Shown here: positions 27,090-36,578 of the stretch, one piece after another
Layout: each line of letters begins with the position of its first letter
How positions within the stretch are numbered: position 1 is the first letter of the stretch
Position numbers and translations under genes: made by a program
The notes under the pieces: model-generated
The model's database searches: none
Seen by the model: only the letters and a program-made list of their open reading frames with translations
Told to the model about the DNA's origin: nothing
Assembly: GCF_001028175.1 (NCBI RefSeq)
Contig: NZ_AEJF01000091.1
Location: forward strand, 36,847-100,846
Reading direction: 5' to 3'
Origin: Caballeronia mineralivorans PML1(12)
GTDB lineage: Bacteria; Pseudomonadota; Gammaproteobacteria; Burkholderiales; Burkholderiaceae
DNA: 64,000 nucleotides

Positions 27090-28528
27090 ACCTCTATGTC
27101 TAATGCGACGATCTTCTTGTACATCGTCGCGCGGCCAATGCCGATCCGCTGCGCCGCCTCCGCCACGCGGCCGCCGCTTGCGCGCAGGGCATCGGAGAGG
27201 AAACGCTTTTCGAAGCCCGCCATAGCCTGGGCGTATGACGTTGCGTCGGCTTCATCCGGCACCGGCACGGCGCTGGCGCCTTCCGGGCTCGCTGCGCCCA
27301 TGAAGGCGCCAAGCGCGCGGGCATCGATATGCTCGCTATCCGACAACATCACCGCGCGCTCCAGCACGTTGCGCAACTCACGTACATTTCCCGGCCACGA
27401 ATACGCGGCGAGCAGGCGAAGCGCGTCGTCGTGGAGCACGAACTGGCCAGTGTGGCGCGGGCGGGCATCGGCGGAAAGCTCTTCAAGCATGGCGTACACC
27501 AGCGCTTCGATATCCCCCGCCCGCTCGCGCAACGGCGGCGCGTGAATGGACAGCACGTTCAACCGATAAAACAAGTCCGCGCGAAACCGGCCGCTGGCGA
27601 CCAGCGCCGGCAGATCCGCCGACGTCGCCGCGATGATCCGGACATCCGTGCGCACGATCCGGTTCGATCCCAGCGGCTCGAACTCCTTCTCCTGCAACAC
27701 GCGCAGCAACTTGCCCTGCAGCACGAGCGGCATGTCGCCGATTTCATCGAGGAACAGCGTGCCGCCATCGGCTAGTTCGAACTTGCCCACGCGCCCTTTC
27801 CGATCCGCGCCCGTGTACGCGCCCGCGGCCGCGCCAAAAAACTCCACTTCGAGCAAGGTGTCGGGAATCGCCGCGACGTTCACGGTGACAAGTGGCCGCG
27901 CGGCGCGTGTCGAGGCGCCGTGAATCGCGTGCGCCAGCAACTCCTTGCCCGTGCCCGTTTCGCCCGAAAGCAGCACGGGCGACTCGACTTGAGCCGCGCG
28001 CCGTGCCTGGCGTTTGACATCGAGGCTCGCCGCGCTGGTCCCCACGAAACTCGCGAATGTGTATTTCGCGCGCCGTGCCTGCGCGAGCGATTGCCGTGTC
28101 GCGATGAGTTCCTGCTGTACACGCGAGTAATGGGAAAAGAGCGGTGTGAGCGCTTTCATTTCGTCGAAGAGGGCGAAACCGATGGCGCCGACGGTTTGGC
28201 CGTAATCGTCCTTCAGCGGCAAGCGCGTGACAACCAGCGGCTCGCGATCCGTTTCCAGCAAGTCGAGCAGGATCGGCTTGCCGGTCGTCACGACTTCGCG
28301 CATCAGGCTGTTCGGAATCACCGCTTCGCAATCGCGGCCGATTGCTTCTTGCGGGTCCGAAAACCCGAAGCGCGCCGCGTAGCGTTTGTTGATCCAGACG
28401 ACTCGCGCGTCCTTATCGACGATAAACGTGCCTTCGCTGAAATTCTCGAAGGTCTTGAAAAGCGAATCCATCGCGCGACGCAAAACGTCGCTGTAATCGA
28501 CGGGGACATGCGTCCAGTCGTTGTGCAT
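27086..28528 (-). CDS. sigma-54-dependent activator with PAS domain, likely regulator of 3-hydroxybutyrate uptake
   Basis: 480 residues from [20 protein letters not shown] (28528). A PAS domain occupies about 25-140 ([20 protein letters not shown]). The AAA+ domain has Walker [12 protein letters not shown], a GAYTGA loop (Y for F in GAFTGA, still seen in active activators), Walker [11 protein letters not shown] and the R-finger region; the C-terminal 40 residues are a Fis HTH ([20 protein letters not shown]). It is divergent from the GntP permease gene, whose promoter has a -24/-12 element, so it should activate that gene. Confidence 0.93.
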   Translation of the reverse strand: MHNDWTHVPVDYSDVLRRAMDSLFKTFENFSEGTFIVDKDARVVWINKRYAARFGFSDPQEAIGRDCEAVIPNSLMREVVTTGKPILLDLLETDREPLVVTRLPLKDDYGQTVGAIGFALFDEMKALTPLFSHYSRVQQELIATRQSLAQARRAKYTFASFVGTSAASLDVKRQARRAAQVESPVLLSGETGTGKELLAHAIHGASTRAARPLVTVNVAAIPDTLLEVEFFGAAAGAYTGADRKGRVGKFELADGGTLFLDEIGDMPLVLQGKLLRVLQEKEFEPLGSNRIVRTDVRIIAATSADLPALVASGRFRADLFYRLNVLSIHAPPLRERAGDIEALVYAMLEELSADARPRHTGQFVLHDDALRLLAAYSWPGNVRELRNVLERAVMLSDSEHIDARALGAFMGAASPEGASAVPVPDEADATSYAQAMAGFEKRFLSDALRASGGRVAEAAQRIGIGRATMYKKIVALDIEV

Positions 28529-28546
28529 CGGGTGTCTCGTGGGTTT

Positions 28547-28560
28547 TCTCGATATCGAGA
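28547..28560. promoter_or_regulatory. palindrome TCTCGATATCGAGA, candidate activator site
   Basis: A perfect 14-base palindrome 19 bases upstream of the activator start. A second related site, TGTCTCGATTAGTAGACA (28648-28665), sits closer to the sigma-54 promoter and shares TCTCGAT. Both are placed for upstream activating sequences and autoregulation. Confidence 0.55.
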
Positions 28561-28647
28561 CAGAGTATCTCGAAACGTGGAAATCCAGCAAGATTGCGGG
28601 GAAACATTATGTAACCGGCCGTTCGGCCGATTTTTGAGTCACCAATC

Positions 28648-28665
28648 TGTCTCGATTAGTAGACA
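28648..28665. promoter_or_regulatory. inverted repeat TGTCT-N8-AGACA, candidate activator site
   Basis: 65 bases before the -24 element at 28730, in the usual 60-150 bp window for enhancer-binding proteins. See the palindrome at 28547. Confidence 0.5.
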
Positions 28666-28729
28666 TTCTTTGAGACGCACACGGCTCGTTAAAGCCTTGG
28701 TTCCTTGCTGAGTCACGGTTCGCAGCCGT

Positions 28730-28745
28730 TGGCATGAATGCTGCA
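28730..28745 (+). promoter_or_regulatory. sigma-54 promoter of the permease gene
   Basis: TGGCATGAATGCTGCA: the GG (28731-28732) and GC (28743-28744) dinucleotides are ten bases apart, exactly the -24/-12 spacing. It lies 65 bases before ATG 28810. Confidence 0.8.
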
Positions 28746-28809
28746 TAAAGGGCGCACCTAATGCCGGGCGTCGTCTGCGCCCGGACACACAACAACTAAC
28801 GGAGACTTA

Positions 28810-30210
28810 ATGTCCTTTCTCATCGTCCTCGCCGCTTTGGCGTTCCTCATGTTTGCTGCGTATCGCGGCCACAGCGTGATTCTGGCGGCGCCGCTCGCCG
28901 CGCTCGCCGCTGTACTGCTGACCGAACCCGCTGCCGTCGCGCCCGTGTTTTCCGGCATCTTCATGGAGAAAATGGTCGGCTTCGTGAAGCTGTATTTCCC
29001 CGTATTCCTGCTGGGCGCCGTGTTCGGCAAAGTGGTCGAACTGTCGGGATTCTCCGAGTCGATCGTGGCCGCCGCCATTCGATACATCGGCAAAGCACGC
29101 GTCAATGCAGTGATCGTGGCGGTGTGCGCGTTGCTCACGTATGGCGGCGTGTCGCTGTTCGTGGTCGTGTTCGCCGTTTATCCGTTCGCCGCCGAAATGT
29201 ACCGGCAGAGCAATATTCCGAAGCGGCTGATGCCCGGCGCCATCGCGCTCGGCGCGTTCTCCTTCACGATGGACTCGCTGCCCGGTACGCCGCAGATCCA
29301 AAACATCATCCCCACGACGTTCTTCAAGACCACCGGCTGGGCCGCGCCTTGGCTTGGAACCATCGGCTCGCTGTTTATCGTCGTGGTCGGGCTGACGTTT
29401 CTGGAGTGGCGCCGGCGTTCGGTCATGGCAACCGGCGAAGGTTATGGCACGTCGCTCGTGAACGAACCGGATCGCGTGGAAAGCGCGCAATTGCCTCATC
29501 CTCTGCTCGCCCTCGCGCCGCTGGTGCTGGTCGGTGTCGCGAACTTCGCGCTAACCAAGTTGATTCCGGATTGGTACGGCGCCAGTTATGCCGTCGCCCC
29601 CGACGTGCTGCCCGGCATTCACGCGCCCGTCGTTACGCAGATCAAGTCGGTCATTGCAATCTGGGCCGTCGAAGGCGCGTTGCTGCTCGGTATTCTGCTC
29701 GTCGTGTTGACGGCGTTCGGGCGCGTGCGCGATCGCTTTGCAGTGGGTACGAAAGCGGCGGTCGGCGGTGCGTTGCTCGCCGCGATGAACACCGCGTCCG
29801 AGTATGGATTCGGCGGTGTGATCGCAGCGTTGCCGGGGTTTCTCGTGGTCGGCGATGCACTCAAGAGCATCCCGAATCCGCTCGTGAATGCCGCTGTATC
29901 GGTGAGTTCGCTTGCCGGCATCACGGGCTCGGCGTCGGGTGGCATGAGTATCGCGCTGGCTGCCATGTCGGACACGTTCATCAAGGGCGCTGAAGCAGCG
30001 CATATTCCGCTGGACGTGCTGCATCGTGTGGTCGCGATGGCCAGCGGCGGCATGGACACGCTGCCGCATAACGGCGCGGTGATCACGCTGCTCGCCGTGA
30101 CCGGATTGACGCATCGCGAGTCTTATCGCGACATCTTTGCCGTGACGGTCATCAAGACGCTCGCCGTGTTTTTCGTGATCACGGTGTATTACGTGACCGG
30201 GCTGGTTTAA
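28810..30210 (+). CDS. GntP-family permease, probable 3-hydroxybutyrate or related acid transporter
   Basis: 466 residues with about twelve membrane segments (first MSFLIVLAALAFLMFAAYRG). GntP-family features include the LGAVFGKVVELSG loop, SFTMDSLPGTPQIQNIIPTT and a C-terminal GGMDTLPHNGAVITLLAVTG. The nearby 3-hydroxybutyrate dehydrogenase and sigma-54 activator point to import of 3-hydroxybutyrate or another short hydroxy acid; gluconate or citrate cannot be excluded from sequence alone. Confidence 0.88.
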   Translation: MSFLIVLAALAFLMFAAYRGHSVILAAPLAALAAVLLTEPAAVAPVFSGIFMEKMVGFVKLYFPVFLLGAVFGKVVELSGFSESIVAAAIRYIGKARVNAVIVAVCALLTYGGVSLFVVVFAVYPFAAEMYRQSNIPKRLMPGAIALGAFSFTMDSLPGTPQIQNIIPTTFFKTTGWAAPWLGTIGSLFIVVVGLTFLEWRRRSVMATGEGYGTSLVNEPDRVESAQLPHPLLALAPLVLVGVANFALTKLIPDWYGASYAVAPDVLPGIHAPVVTQIKSVIAIWAVEGALLLGILLVVLTAFGRVRDRFAVGTKAAVGGALLAAMNTASEYGFGGVIAALPGFLVVGDALKSIPNPLVNAAVSVSSLAGITGSASGGMSIALAAMSDTFIKGAEAAHIPLDVLHRVVAMASGGMDTLPHNGAVITLLAVTGLTHRESYRDIFAVTVIKTLAVFFVITVYYVTGLV

Positions 30211-30225
30211 GACTTTACGCCTTGC

Positions 30226-30261
30226 GTGCATCGGCGGCTTCTGTGAAAGCCGCCGATGCAC
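30226..30261. terminator. perfect hairpin between permease and dehydrogenase
   Basis: 15-base perfect stem GTGCATCGGCGGCTT / AAGCCGCCGATGCAC with a six-base loop. It lacks a T-run, so it may be a weak terminator or mRNA-stabilising stem that uncouples bdhA levels from the permease. Confidence 0.55.
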
Positions 30262-30322
30262 GCCCCATTCCCATCTGGCAAACTTTGCGGCCTCCCCACT
30301 CCTCTCCGACAGGACTCGCCAC

Positions 30323-31123
30323 ATGACCTCATCCGCAGCATCGCCGCTCGCCGGCAAAACCGCGCTCGTCACCGGATCGACGAGCGGCATCGGCCTTGGG
30401 ATCGCGACTGCACTCGCGCAAGCCGGCGCGAATCTGGTGTTGAACGGCTTCGGTGACGCCGCCGTTATCCAAGGTGCGATCGCGCAAATCGAACAGCATG
30501 GCGTGAAGGCCGTGCATCACGGCGCGGATATGTCGAAGTCCGCCGAGATCGAAGCGATGATGGCCTTCGCCATCGAACAATTCGGCGCGGTCGATGTGCT
30601 CGTGAACAACGCGGGCATTCAGCACGTTGCGACCATCGATACCTTCCCCGTCGAGAAGTGGGACGCGATTATTGCGATCAACCTGACGTCGGCGTTTCAT
30701 ACCATGCGCGTGGCGCTGCCGACGATGCGCGACAAAGGCTGGGGCCGCGTGATCAACGTTGCATCGGCGCATGGGCTGGTGGGATCGGTGGGGAAATCGG
30801 CTTATGTGGCGGCCAAGCACGGCATTGTCGGTTTGACGAAAGTGGCCGCGCTCGAAAACGCACGCACCGGCGTGACGGTGAATGCAATCTGCCCGGGTTT
30901 CGTACTGACGCCGCTGGTGCAAAAGCAGATCGACGATATTGCCACCCGCGACAACATCTCGTCCGATGCCGCGCGCTCGAAGTTGCTGGGAGAGAAACAA
31001 CCGTCGGAGCAATTCGTTACGCCGGAACAGATTGGCAAGCTGGCGGTGTTCCTGTGCTCCGAAGCCGCCGATGAAATGCGCGGCGCGGCACTGCAAATCG
31101 ATGGCGGATGGACGTCGCAGTAA
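30323..31123 (+). CDS. bdhA: 3-hydroxybutyrate dehydrogenase
   Basis: 266 residues, short-chain dehydrogenase. The NAD loop TGSTSGIGLGIA (residues 18-29), NNAG (VNNAGIQHV), catalytic Ser in NVASAHGLVGS and Y-x-x-x-K in SAYVAAKHGIVG are all present; the sequence EKQPSEQFVTPEQIGKLAVF is typical of D-3-hydroxybutyrate dehydrogenases. It oxidises 3-hydroxybutyrate to acetoacetate with NAD+, feeding PHB breakdown or growth on the acid. Downstream partner of the permease. Confidence 0.93.
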   Translation: MTSSAASPLAGKTALVTGSTSGIGLGIATALAQAGANLVLNGFGDAAVIQGAIAQIEQHGVKAVHHGADMSKSAEIEAMMAFAIEQFGAVDVLVNNAGIQHVATIDTFPVEKWDAIIAINLTSAFHTMRVALPTMRDKGWGRVINVASAHGLVGSVGKSAYVAAKHGIVGLTKVAALENARTGVTVNAICPGFVLTPLVQKQIDDIATRDNISSDAARSKLLGEKQPSEQFVTPEQIGKLAVFLCSEAADEMRGAALQIDGGWTSQ

Positions 31124-31130
31124 GTCAGCC

Positions 31131-31160
31131 GTTGCCGGAGCGCGTGCCTGCTCCGGCAAC
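31131..31160 (+). terminator. hairpin after bdhA
   Basis: GTTGCCGGAGC / GCTCCGGCAAC, 11-base perfect stem with 8-base loop just after the bdhA stop; no strong T-run. Confidence 0.5.
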
Positions 31161-31197
31161 CGTTGGTACTATCGGGGTTCGTAGAACGGAGACTCCG

Positions 31198-31431
31198 ATG
31201 ACGGCTGAACATAATCGAACAGAAGAAGCGCGGGCAATGGAGCGCATTGTCAATGCCACGCGGCAGGTGCAGACCGCGTTCACGGCGTTGCAGGGCCACT
31301 TTCCTCCCGCGGGTGACGGCCGGCCGTCGCAGATGGCGTTGCAGACATTCGATGCTGCGCTGCAAGAGCTGGAAGAAGCGCAAGCCGCATTCGACACGAT
31401 GTTGAACGATCTCTTCGACGGCAATCGGTAG
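31198..31431 (+). CDS. small acidic helical hypothetical protein
   Basis: 77 residues starting MTAEHNRTEEARAMERIVNA after GGAGA. Helical, ending ELEEAQAAFDTMLNDLFDGN. No signal peptide, no family recognised. The frame opens upstream in bdhA, but this Met has the ribosome site. Confidence 0.62.
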   Translation: MTAEHNRTEEARAMERIVNATRQVQTAFTALQGHFPPAGDGRPSQMALQTFDAALQELEEAQAAFDTMLNDLFDGNR

Positions 31432-31504
31432 AAGGGTTTTCAGTCGCGCCGGAGGACGGGTTGGGGTTCTGCCAGCAACCGCAACCCTGGCGTGAACGAA
31501 ACTA

Positions 31505-33523
31505 TCAAGCTCCCCGCAATACAGGAACCACGGGCGCATTTTCCTTCGCGCCTCCCGCCTCTGCGGCCACAGCAACATCCGGCGGATTCAATCCCTCCCA
31601 CGAAACGCCATCGGTCGATTGCCGCCGCGCCGCCACCACGCACGCCTCAACCAACTCCTTGAACGACGTTGCCGCCGAGGTGTTGCGAATCACCGCCTCG
31701 CCTTCCAGTGTGCTGTCCGGCACTACCAGCCCCACGATCAGATCCGCCGTAGCCGCCCGCTGATGCAATCGCCGCAGCAGATTGCGCAAATACGGCGGCG
31801 ACTCGGCGGCATCGAACGAAATCACGCAAATCAGCGACACGCCCGTTAAATCCACTTCATCGAACCGTGTACGCGAAAACCGTTCGTACGGCGCCAGATC
31901 CGCGCCCAGGCCATGCTTGCGGAACAACTGCACCGCGATAGTCGCCGCCAGATCGTCAAGCACACCACGACCTGCGATACAAAGCACGGACGACGTGTGG
32001 CCCTCCTGAGCGGCATCGAAGTGAGACGGCGGCGTTTCGTGCACGATGCCGGCCTGGCGATCCGACATCTCGAGGCTGGCCGGTGGCTCCTCTTCCTGCC
32101 TCACCGCCATCACCACGTCTTCCACTTCCTCAAGTCCTTCGACGATGTCCATCGCCGATTCGTTGATGCGCCTCAACTGATCCGCCGTCACCACGCCGCG
32201 CAACACGTCGTTATGCGCGATCCGCAAACCCTCGAGCGCCACTTCGTCGTAGTAGGCGCTCAGCGAGCGCTCCTTCAGCAGCGACTCGGCCTGCACGAGC
32301 GCTTCATCGGGATCGTTGGCGAGCAGCCGCTGATAGAAATTCTCCGCGGGCGTCAGCGCTGGACGGTCACCGAACAGCACGTCGAGGAATTCCAGCCGGT
32401 CCACATGCCGCCCGAGAATCACCAGGCACAAGGTCAGCGGCGTCGATAAAACCAGCCCGATCGGTCCCCAGATCCAGCTCCAGAAAATCGCCGCGACAAT
32501 TACCGCAAACGGCGAAAGCCCCGTGCTGTGCCCGTACAACAGCGGTTCGACCACCTGCCCCGCGACCACGTCCGTCACGCCGAACAGGATCATGGTCCAG
32601 ATCATCATCGACCAGCCGGGTCCGACGGCCGCCGCGAACACCACGGCCAGCAACGCCGCGATCCACGTACCGACGTACGGCACGAAACGCAGCAAGCCGG
32701 TGAGCACGCCGAACAGCAGTGCGCCGGGCACGCCAATGATCGCCAGCCCGATCGAGATCACAATGCCCACGCCCATGTTGATGCCAAGCTGCGCGAGGAA
32801 ATAGCGGGACAGCCGGCGGGCGGCCTCGTCCATGGCCGTGGTTGCGCGGTGCAGGTCGCGCGAGCCGAACAGCCGGATCAGGCGGTCGCGCAGGTCTTCC
32901 CGCTGCAACAAAATGAAGATGGCGACCACGAGCACGATGCCGGTGGTTTCCAGCGGACTGATCACCGGCGATAAAAACCGCTGCGCCAGCTCCACCGGCG
33001 ACGGCGAGGGTTCGTGCACTTCGACCGGCATCGGTGAATCGATGGGGGACGCCGCCGGGTTTTCCTCGTTCTTGCGAATCTCGTCCTGGCGATTCGGCGA
33101 GAGGCGCTTGAGCGCCGCCGCCGTCTTGCCGAGAATCGCATCTGCCCGGCCGATGGTCTTCTCCTGCACGGCGTTGATCTTCCGCTCCACCGCGACCTGA
33201 TACTGCGGCAGATCGCCGGCCAGTTGCGCCACCTGGGCGCCGATCAGCGCGCCGACGGCAGTCAGCACCGACAACGCCGCCAGCACCGCCACAATCACTG
33301 ACGGCACCTGTCCGAACTTCAACCGCCGCAACAAATCGACGAACGGCGCGACCAGGAAGCTCAGCAACACGGCGAGGATGATTGGAATCAGCACCGCGCG
33401 ACCGAAATACAGCGTGCAAATCACGACCACGCCGGTAATCAGCGATGTCAGCGCCCGCAAGCCCGGTGCTTCAGGCGGCAAGACCGTGGTGGACGGCCGG
33501 CGGGGCACGGGATCTGGAGTCAT
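31505..33523 (-). CDS. AI-2E family transporter with long C-terminal cytoplasmic extension
   Basis: 672 residues from MTPDPVPRRPSTTVLPPEAP (33523); an in-frame ATG at 33607 would add 28 residues but is directly after an iteron and has no ribosome site. Residues about 20-400 form the AI-2E (TqsA/YdiK) permease with eight membrane helices, including the conserved GVPGALLFGVLTGLLRFVPY and WGPIGLVLSTPLT. The last ~250 residues are a soluble tail rich in acidic helices and a Rossmann-like part (GRGVLDDLAATIAVQLFRKH); similar tails occur in many proteobacterial AI-2E paralogues. Substrate unknown; AI-2 is not implied. Confidence 0.88.
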   Translation of the reverse strand: MTPDPVPRRPSTTVLPPEAPGLRALTSLITGVVVICTLYFGRAVLIPIILAVLLSFLVAPFVDLLRRLKFGQVPSVIVAVLAALSVLTAVGALIGAQVAQLAGDLPQYQVAVERKINAVQEKTIGRADAILGKTAAALKRLSPNRQDEIRKNEENPAASPIDSPMPVEVHEPSPSPVELAQRFLSPVISPLETTGIVLVVAIFILLQREDLRDRLIRLFGSRDLHRATTAMDEAARRLSRYFLAQLGINMGVGIVISIGLAIIGVPGALLFGVLTGLLRFVPYVGTWIAALLAVVFAAAVGPGWSMMIWTMILFGVTDVVAGQVVEPLLYGHSTGLSPFAVIVAAIFWSWIWGPIGLVLSTPLTLCLVILGRHVDRLEFLDVLFGDRPALTPAENFYQRLLANDPDEALVQAESLLKERSLSAYYDEVALEGLRIAHNDVLRGVVTADQLRRINESAMDIVEGLEEVEDVVMAVRQEEEPPASLEMSDRQAGIVHETPPSHFDAAQEGHTSSVLCIAGRGVLDDLAATIAVQLFRKHGLGADLAPYERFSRTRFDEVDLTGVSLICVISFDAAESPPYLRNLLRRLHQRAATADLIVGLVVPDSTLEGEAVIRNTSAATSFKELVEACVVAARRQSTDGVSWEGLNPPDVAVAAEAGGAKENAPVVPVLRGA

Positions 33524-33614
33524 GACATCGTTCTCGTTAAGGGCTACGCGAAGGGCTCGGGAATCGAAGGGGCGTTCGCTGTCCCGAGCAAGCGACATGC
33601 CATTCACACAAAAA

Positions 33615-33631
33615 GGTGAGTGTATACGGGA
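33615..33631 (+). repeat. satellite iteron 4
   Basis: GGTGAGTGTATACGGGA, perfect core match, in the 150-bp gap between the AI-2E and kinase genes. Confidence 0.85.
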
Positions 33632-33638
33632 GCTAAAA

Positions 33639-33655
33639 GGTGAGTGTTTGCGGGA
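33639..33655 (+). repeat. satellite iteron 5
   Basis: GGTGAGTGTTTGCGGGA, 24 bases downstream of satellite 4; differs from origin iteron 55260 in only the last base. Confidence 0.85.
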
Positions 33656-33676
33656 GTAGGGGCGAACCGCGCGCGC

Positions 33677-36184
33677 CTATTCCTCCGTCACGCCCAGCGT
33701 GACCATTCTGCGAATCCGGCTCGCCATGGATTCCAGCGTGAACGGCTTGGTAATCATTTCCATACCGGTGTCGAGGAAACCGTTCGCGCGGGTCGCCGCT
33801 TCGGCATAACCCGTCATAAACAGCACTCTCAACGAGGGCCGCGTCGCGCGCGCGGCGTCCGCCAGTTGCCGGCCGTTCAGCCCGGGAAGCCCGACGTCGG
33901 TGACCAGCAGATCGATACGTGCGTGCGAATTGAGTATGGCCAGCCCGGACGGGCCGTCCACGGCTTCGAGCACTTGGTAATCCAGATCGCGCAGGATCTC
34001 GCACACGAGTTCACGCACGGAAGCGTCGTCTTCCACCACCAGGATCGCGTGCCGCCCGGCCGCGCGATGCGCTTCGTTGAGTTCGCTCGTGATTTCCTGC
34101 TTGCCGGGATCGCCGGAAAAGCGCGGCAGATAAAGCCGGATAGTCGTGCCCGCATCGGGCGCGCTGTCGATCGTCGCAATCCCGCCGGACTGCTTGGCAA
34201 ACCCGTAAGCCATCGATAAACCCAGCCCCGTTCCCTGGCCCAGCGGTTTGGTCGTATAGAAGGGATCGAAGGCGCGCGCCTTGACGTCGGCGGCCATGCC
34301 GGCGCCTGTATCCGACACCGATACCACCACGTAGGGACCCGGCGTCACATCGGGATGACGCGCGGCAAAGTCGTGGCCGAGCTCCACATTGTCCGTTTCA
34401 AGCGTCAGCCGCCCGCCTTCCGGCATGGCGTCGCGCGCGTTGATCGCGAAATTCAGCAGCGCGTTCTCGAGTTGGTTCGCGTCGCAGCGCGTGAGCCAGA
34501 GATGCGGATTGCGCACCACGCGCGTCTCGATCGCCTCGCCCATCGTACGTTTGAGCAGGTCGTCAATCGAATGCAGCAGCTCGTCCGCGTTCACTGGCTT
34601 GGGGTCGAGCGGCTGCCGCCGCGAGAACGCCAGCAGCCGGTGCGTGAGCGATGCCGCCCGGTTTGCCGCACCGGTCGCCATCGAAATAAAACGGTCGATG
34701 TCGTTCGTCCGGCCGAGCTGGGTGTATCGGCGGATCAGTTCGAGCGGCCCTGTAATGCCTTGCAGGAGATTGTTGAAATCATGCGCGATGCCTCCCGTCA
34801 GTTGCCCAAGCGCTTCCATTTTCTGCGCCTGGCGAAGCGCTTCTTCGGTTTGTTGAAGCGCGCGCTGAGTTTCCTTTTCGCTGGTGACGTCGCGGCCGTT
34901 GCCGTAAAGCGTGTCGCCTTCGGGCGCGGCGACCCACGATACCCATCGGTAAGAGCCGTCCTTGTGGCGATTGCGGTTCTCAAAACGTACGAGTCCCGAA
35001 CGAGCCGCCGATAGCAACGCGGCTTCAGTGGTCTCCACGTCGTCGGGATGAACGATCTCCGCAAACGACTTGCCGATCAGTTCGTCTTCGCGAAAGCCAA
35101 GGATATCCGTCCATGCCGGATTGACGGCACGCAGCACGCCCGCGCTGCTCGCGACAATGAACAGATCGCGCGAATTGCGCCAGATGCTGTTGCGCTCGCG
35201 GGTGCGGGCATCGACTTCGGCGGCCAGCGAATCGTTCAAACGCCGCAATTGCGACTCGCTGACACGCAAGCGCTCTTCGAAGCGCTTATGCCCCGTGATG
35301 TCGTAAGTCACGCCGAGATAACGCAAGCCGCCGGCATTGTCCTGGATCGCTTCGCCGCGCCGCGCCATCCAGCGCTCCTCGCCGTTGTCGGGGCGGCGAA
35401 TCCGGTACTCGAGGTAATCGAGCGCGCCGGCCGGCATGTCGAGATGCCCGGCGCGCACGCGTTCACGGTCCTCGGGATGCACGAGTTCCAGCAGATCGTC
35501 GAGATGGTATTCATGGCGCGGCGTCAAACCCCATTGCCAGCACAGTTCCTCCGATACCGCCATCCGCCCGCTATGCGGAAACAGCTCGAAGGTGCCAATT
35601 CCGCCCGCCTGCTGCGCGATCCGCAGGCGCTCTTCGCTTTCCCGCAACGCCCGGTCGCTCGCGTGGCGTTCGATCGCAAGCGCCGTCACGCTCGCCACTT
35701 GCGCGATGTCGTCCAGTTCCTCGCGCGACGGCGTTTTCGGCACGGAGTAGTAGTTGGCGAAGGTGCCGAGCAGCCGGCCATCGGCGGCGCGAATGGGCAT
35801 GGACCAGCAGGCCCGCAGGTCGTATTGCCGGGCGATATCGCGGAAAGCCGCCCAGACCGGGTCCGTCTGGATATCTTCGACAATCACCGGCTCGCCCCGG
35901 AACGCCGCCGCTCCGCACGAACCCATGAGCGGCCCGAATTCGAGGCCGTCCACGATGCGGTTGTAGTCGTCGGGCAAACTCGGCGCGGCGCCGTGAACCA
36001 GGCGTTTGCCGGTGGCATCCACGAGCAGCACGGAAGCGCGCAACGGCAGTTCGGAGCGGTTTTCCACCCGATGAACCACGTGTTCGAGCACCTCGTGCAG
36101 CGGCATGCCCGCCACGACGCGCCCGAGCACGGCCCGCTCGAATTCGAGCTGGCTCAGCGTGGAAAACAGCAGGGGTTTCTGCAT
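33677..36184 (-). CDS. hybrid sensor histidine kinase with GAF and PAS domains and C-terminal receiver
   Basis: 835 residues from MQKPLLFSTLSQLEFERAVL (36184). The frame is open to 36649, but the DNA before 36184 is the antisense of a DUF1289 gene, so the later start is better. Order: GAF about 10-165 (LGRVVAGMPLHEVLEHVVHR), PAS about 180-300 (RIAQQAGGIGTFELFPHSGR), PAS about 330-440 with FVASSAGVLRAVNPAW-type core, dimerisation helix with GGIAHDFNNLLQGI, ATPase N-box NFAINARDAMPEG and G-box SDTGAGM / GTGLGLSMAYG, then receiver VVEDDASVRE with acceptor Asp in LLVTDVGLPGLNG. No membrane helices, so a soluble sensor. Output partner not adjacent. Confidence 0.92.
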   Translation of the reverse strand: MQKPLLFSTLSQLEFERAVLGRVVAGMPLHEVLEHVVHRVENRSELPLRASVLLVDATGKRLVHGAAPSLPDDYNRIVDGLEFGPLMGSCGAAAFRGEPVIVEDIQTDPVWAAFRDIARQYDLRACWSMPIRAADGRLLGTFANYYSVPKTPSREELDDIAQVASVTALAIERHASDRALRESEERLRIAQQAGGIGTFELFPHSGRMAVSEELCWQWGLTPRHEYHLDDLLELVHPEDRERVRAGHLDMPAGALDYLEYRIRRPDNGEERWMARRGEAIQDNAGGLRYLGVTYDITGHKRFEERLRVSESQLRRLNDSLAAEVDARTRERNSIWRNSRDLFIVASSAGVLRAVNPAWTDILGFREDELIGKSFAEIVHPDDVETTEAALLSAARSGLVRFENRNRHKDGSYRWVSWVAAPEGDTLYGNGRDVTSEKETQRALQQTEEALRQAQKMEALGQLTGGIAHDFNNLLQGITGPLELIRRYTQLGRTNDIDRFISMATGAANRAASLTHRLLAFSRRQPLDPKPVNADELLHSIDDLLKRTMGEAIETRVVRNPHLWLTRCDANQLENALLNFAINARDAMPEGGRLTLETDNVELGHDFAARHPDVTPGPYVVVSVSDTGAGMAADVKARAFDPFYTTKPLGQGTGLGLSMAYGFAKQSGGIATIDSAPDAGTTIRLYLPRFSGDPGKQEITSELNEAHRAAGRHAILVVEDDASVRELVCEILRDLDYQVLEAVDGPSGLAILNSHARIDLLVTDVGLPGLNGRQLADAARATRPSLRVLFMTGYAEAATRANGFLDTGMEMITKPFTLESMASRIRRMVTLGVTEE

Positions 36185-36230
36185 GGTCGAAAGCAAAAGC
36201 CGGTAAGTCAGGCACAGTGCAACGAGCAAA

Positions 36231-36451
36231 GTGTTCCAAATCTTAGCATCCGCTATAGCTGAGTCCGGGGTTGCACTGGAGTCAGCCTGCATCGACATTG
36301 CGAATTCGATGGCAAGACCGGGTTGTGCACCGGTTGCTTGCGAACCAAGGACGAATGCAAGCAATGGAAAAAGCTGAAGAACAAAACCCGGACAAAAATT
36401 ATCGATGAACGGTCTAAGCGCGAGGCTAAGCTTAAGAAAGCGAAGAAGTGA
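36231..36451 (+). pseudogene. DUF1289 protein, frameshifted
   Basis: Read in two frames, the DNA gives ESGVALESACIDI then, one frame over, EFDGKTGLCTGCLRTKDECK, QWKKLKNKTRTKIIDERSKR and EAKLKKAKK at TGA 36449-36451. This is DUF1289, whose core is C-I-x-I-C, then T-G-x-C-x-G-C-x-R-T. A single missing T between 36299 and 36300 (ATT-TGC became ATT-GC) breaks the frame after C-I-D-I. The likely start is GTG 36231. Broken gene or sequencing error. Confidence 0.75.
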
Positions 36452-36578
36452 CGCGAGGCATCCATGTGCGTGCAATCGCGTTCTTTTGACAAGCTTTTGA
36501 CAGACAACAACGCGTGCTGGCCTGACGTGACAAGACGACAAGGACACGAAACCCAACTCACTATTCCGGAGTTCAGTC

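Noticed and set aside
35048..36262. A 404-codon plus-strand frame opposite the second hybrid kinase
   Set aside because: Kinase domains on the minus strand are clear; this frame is its shadow.
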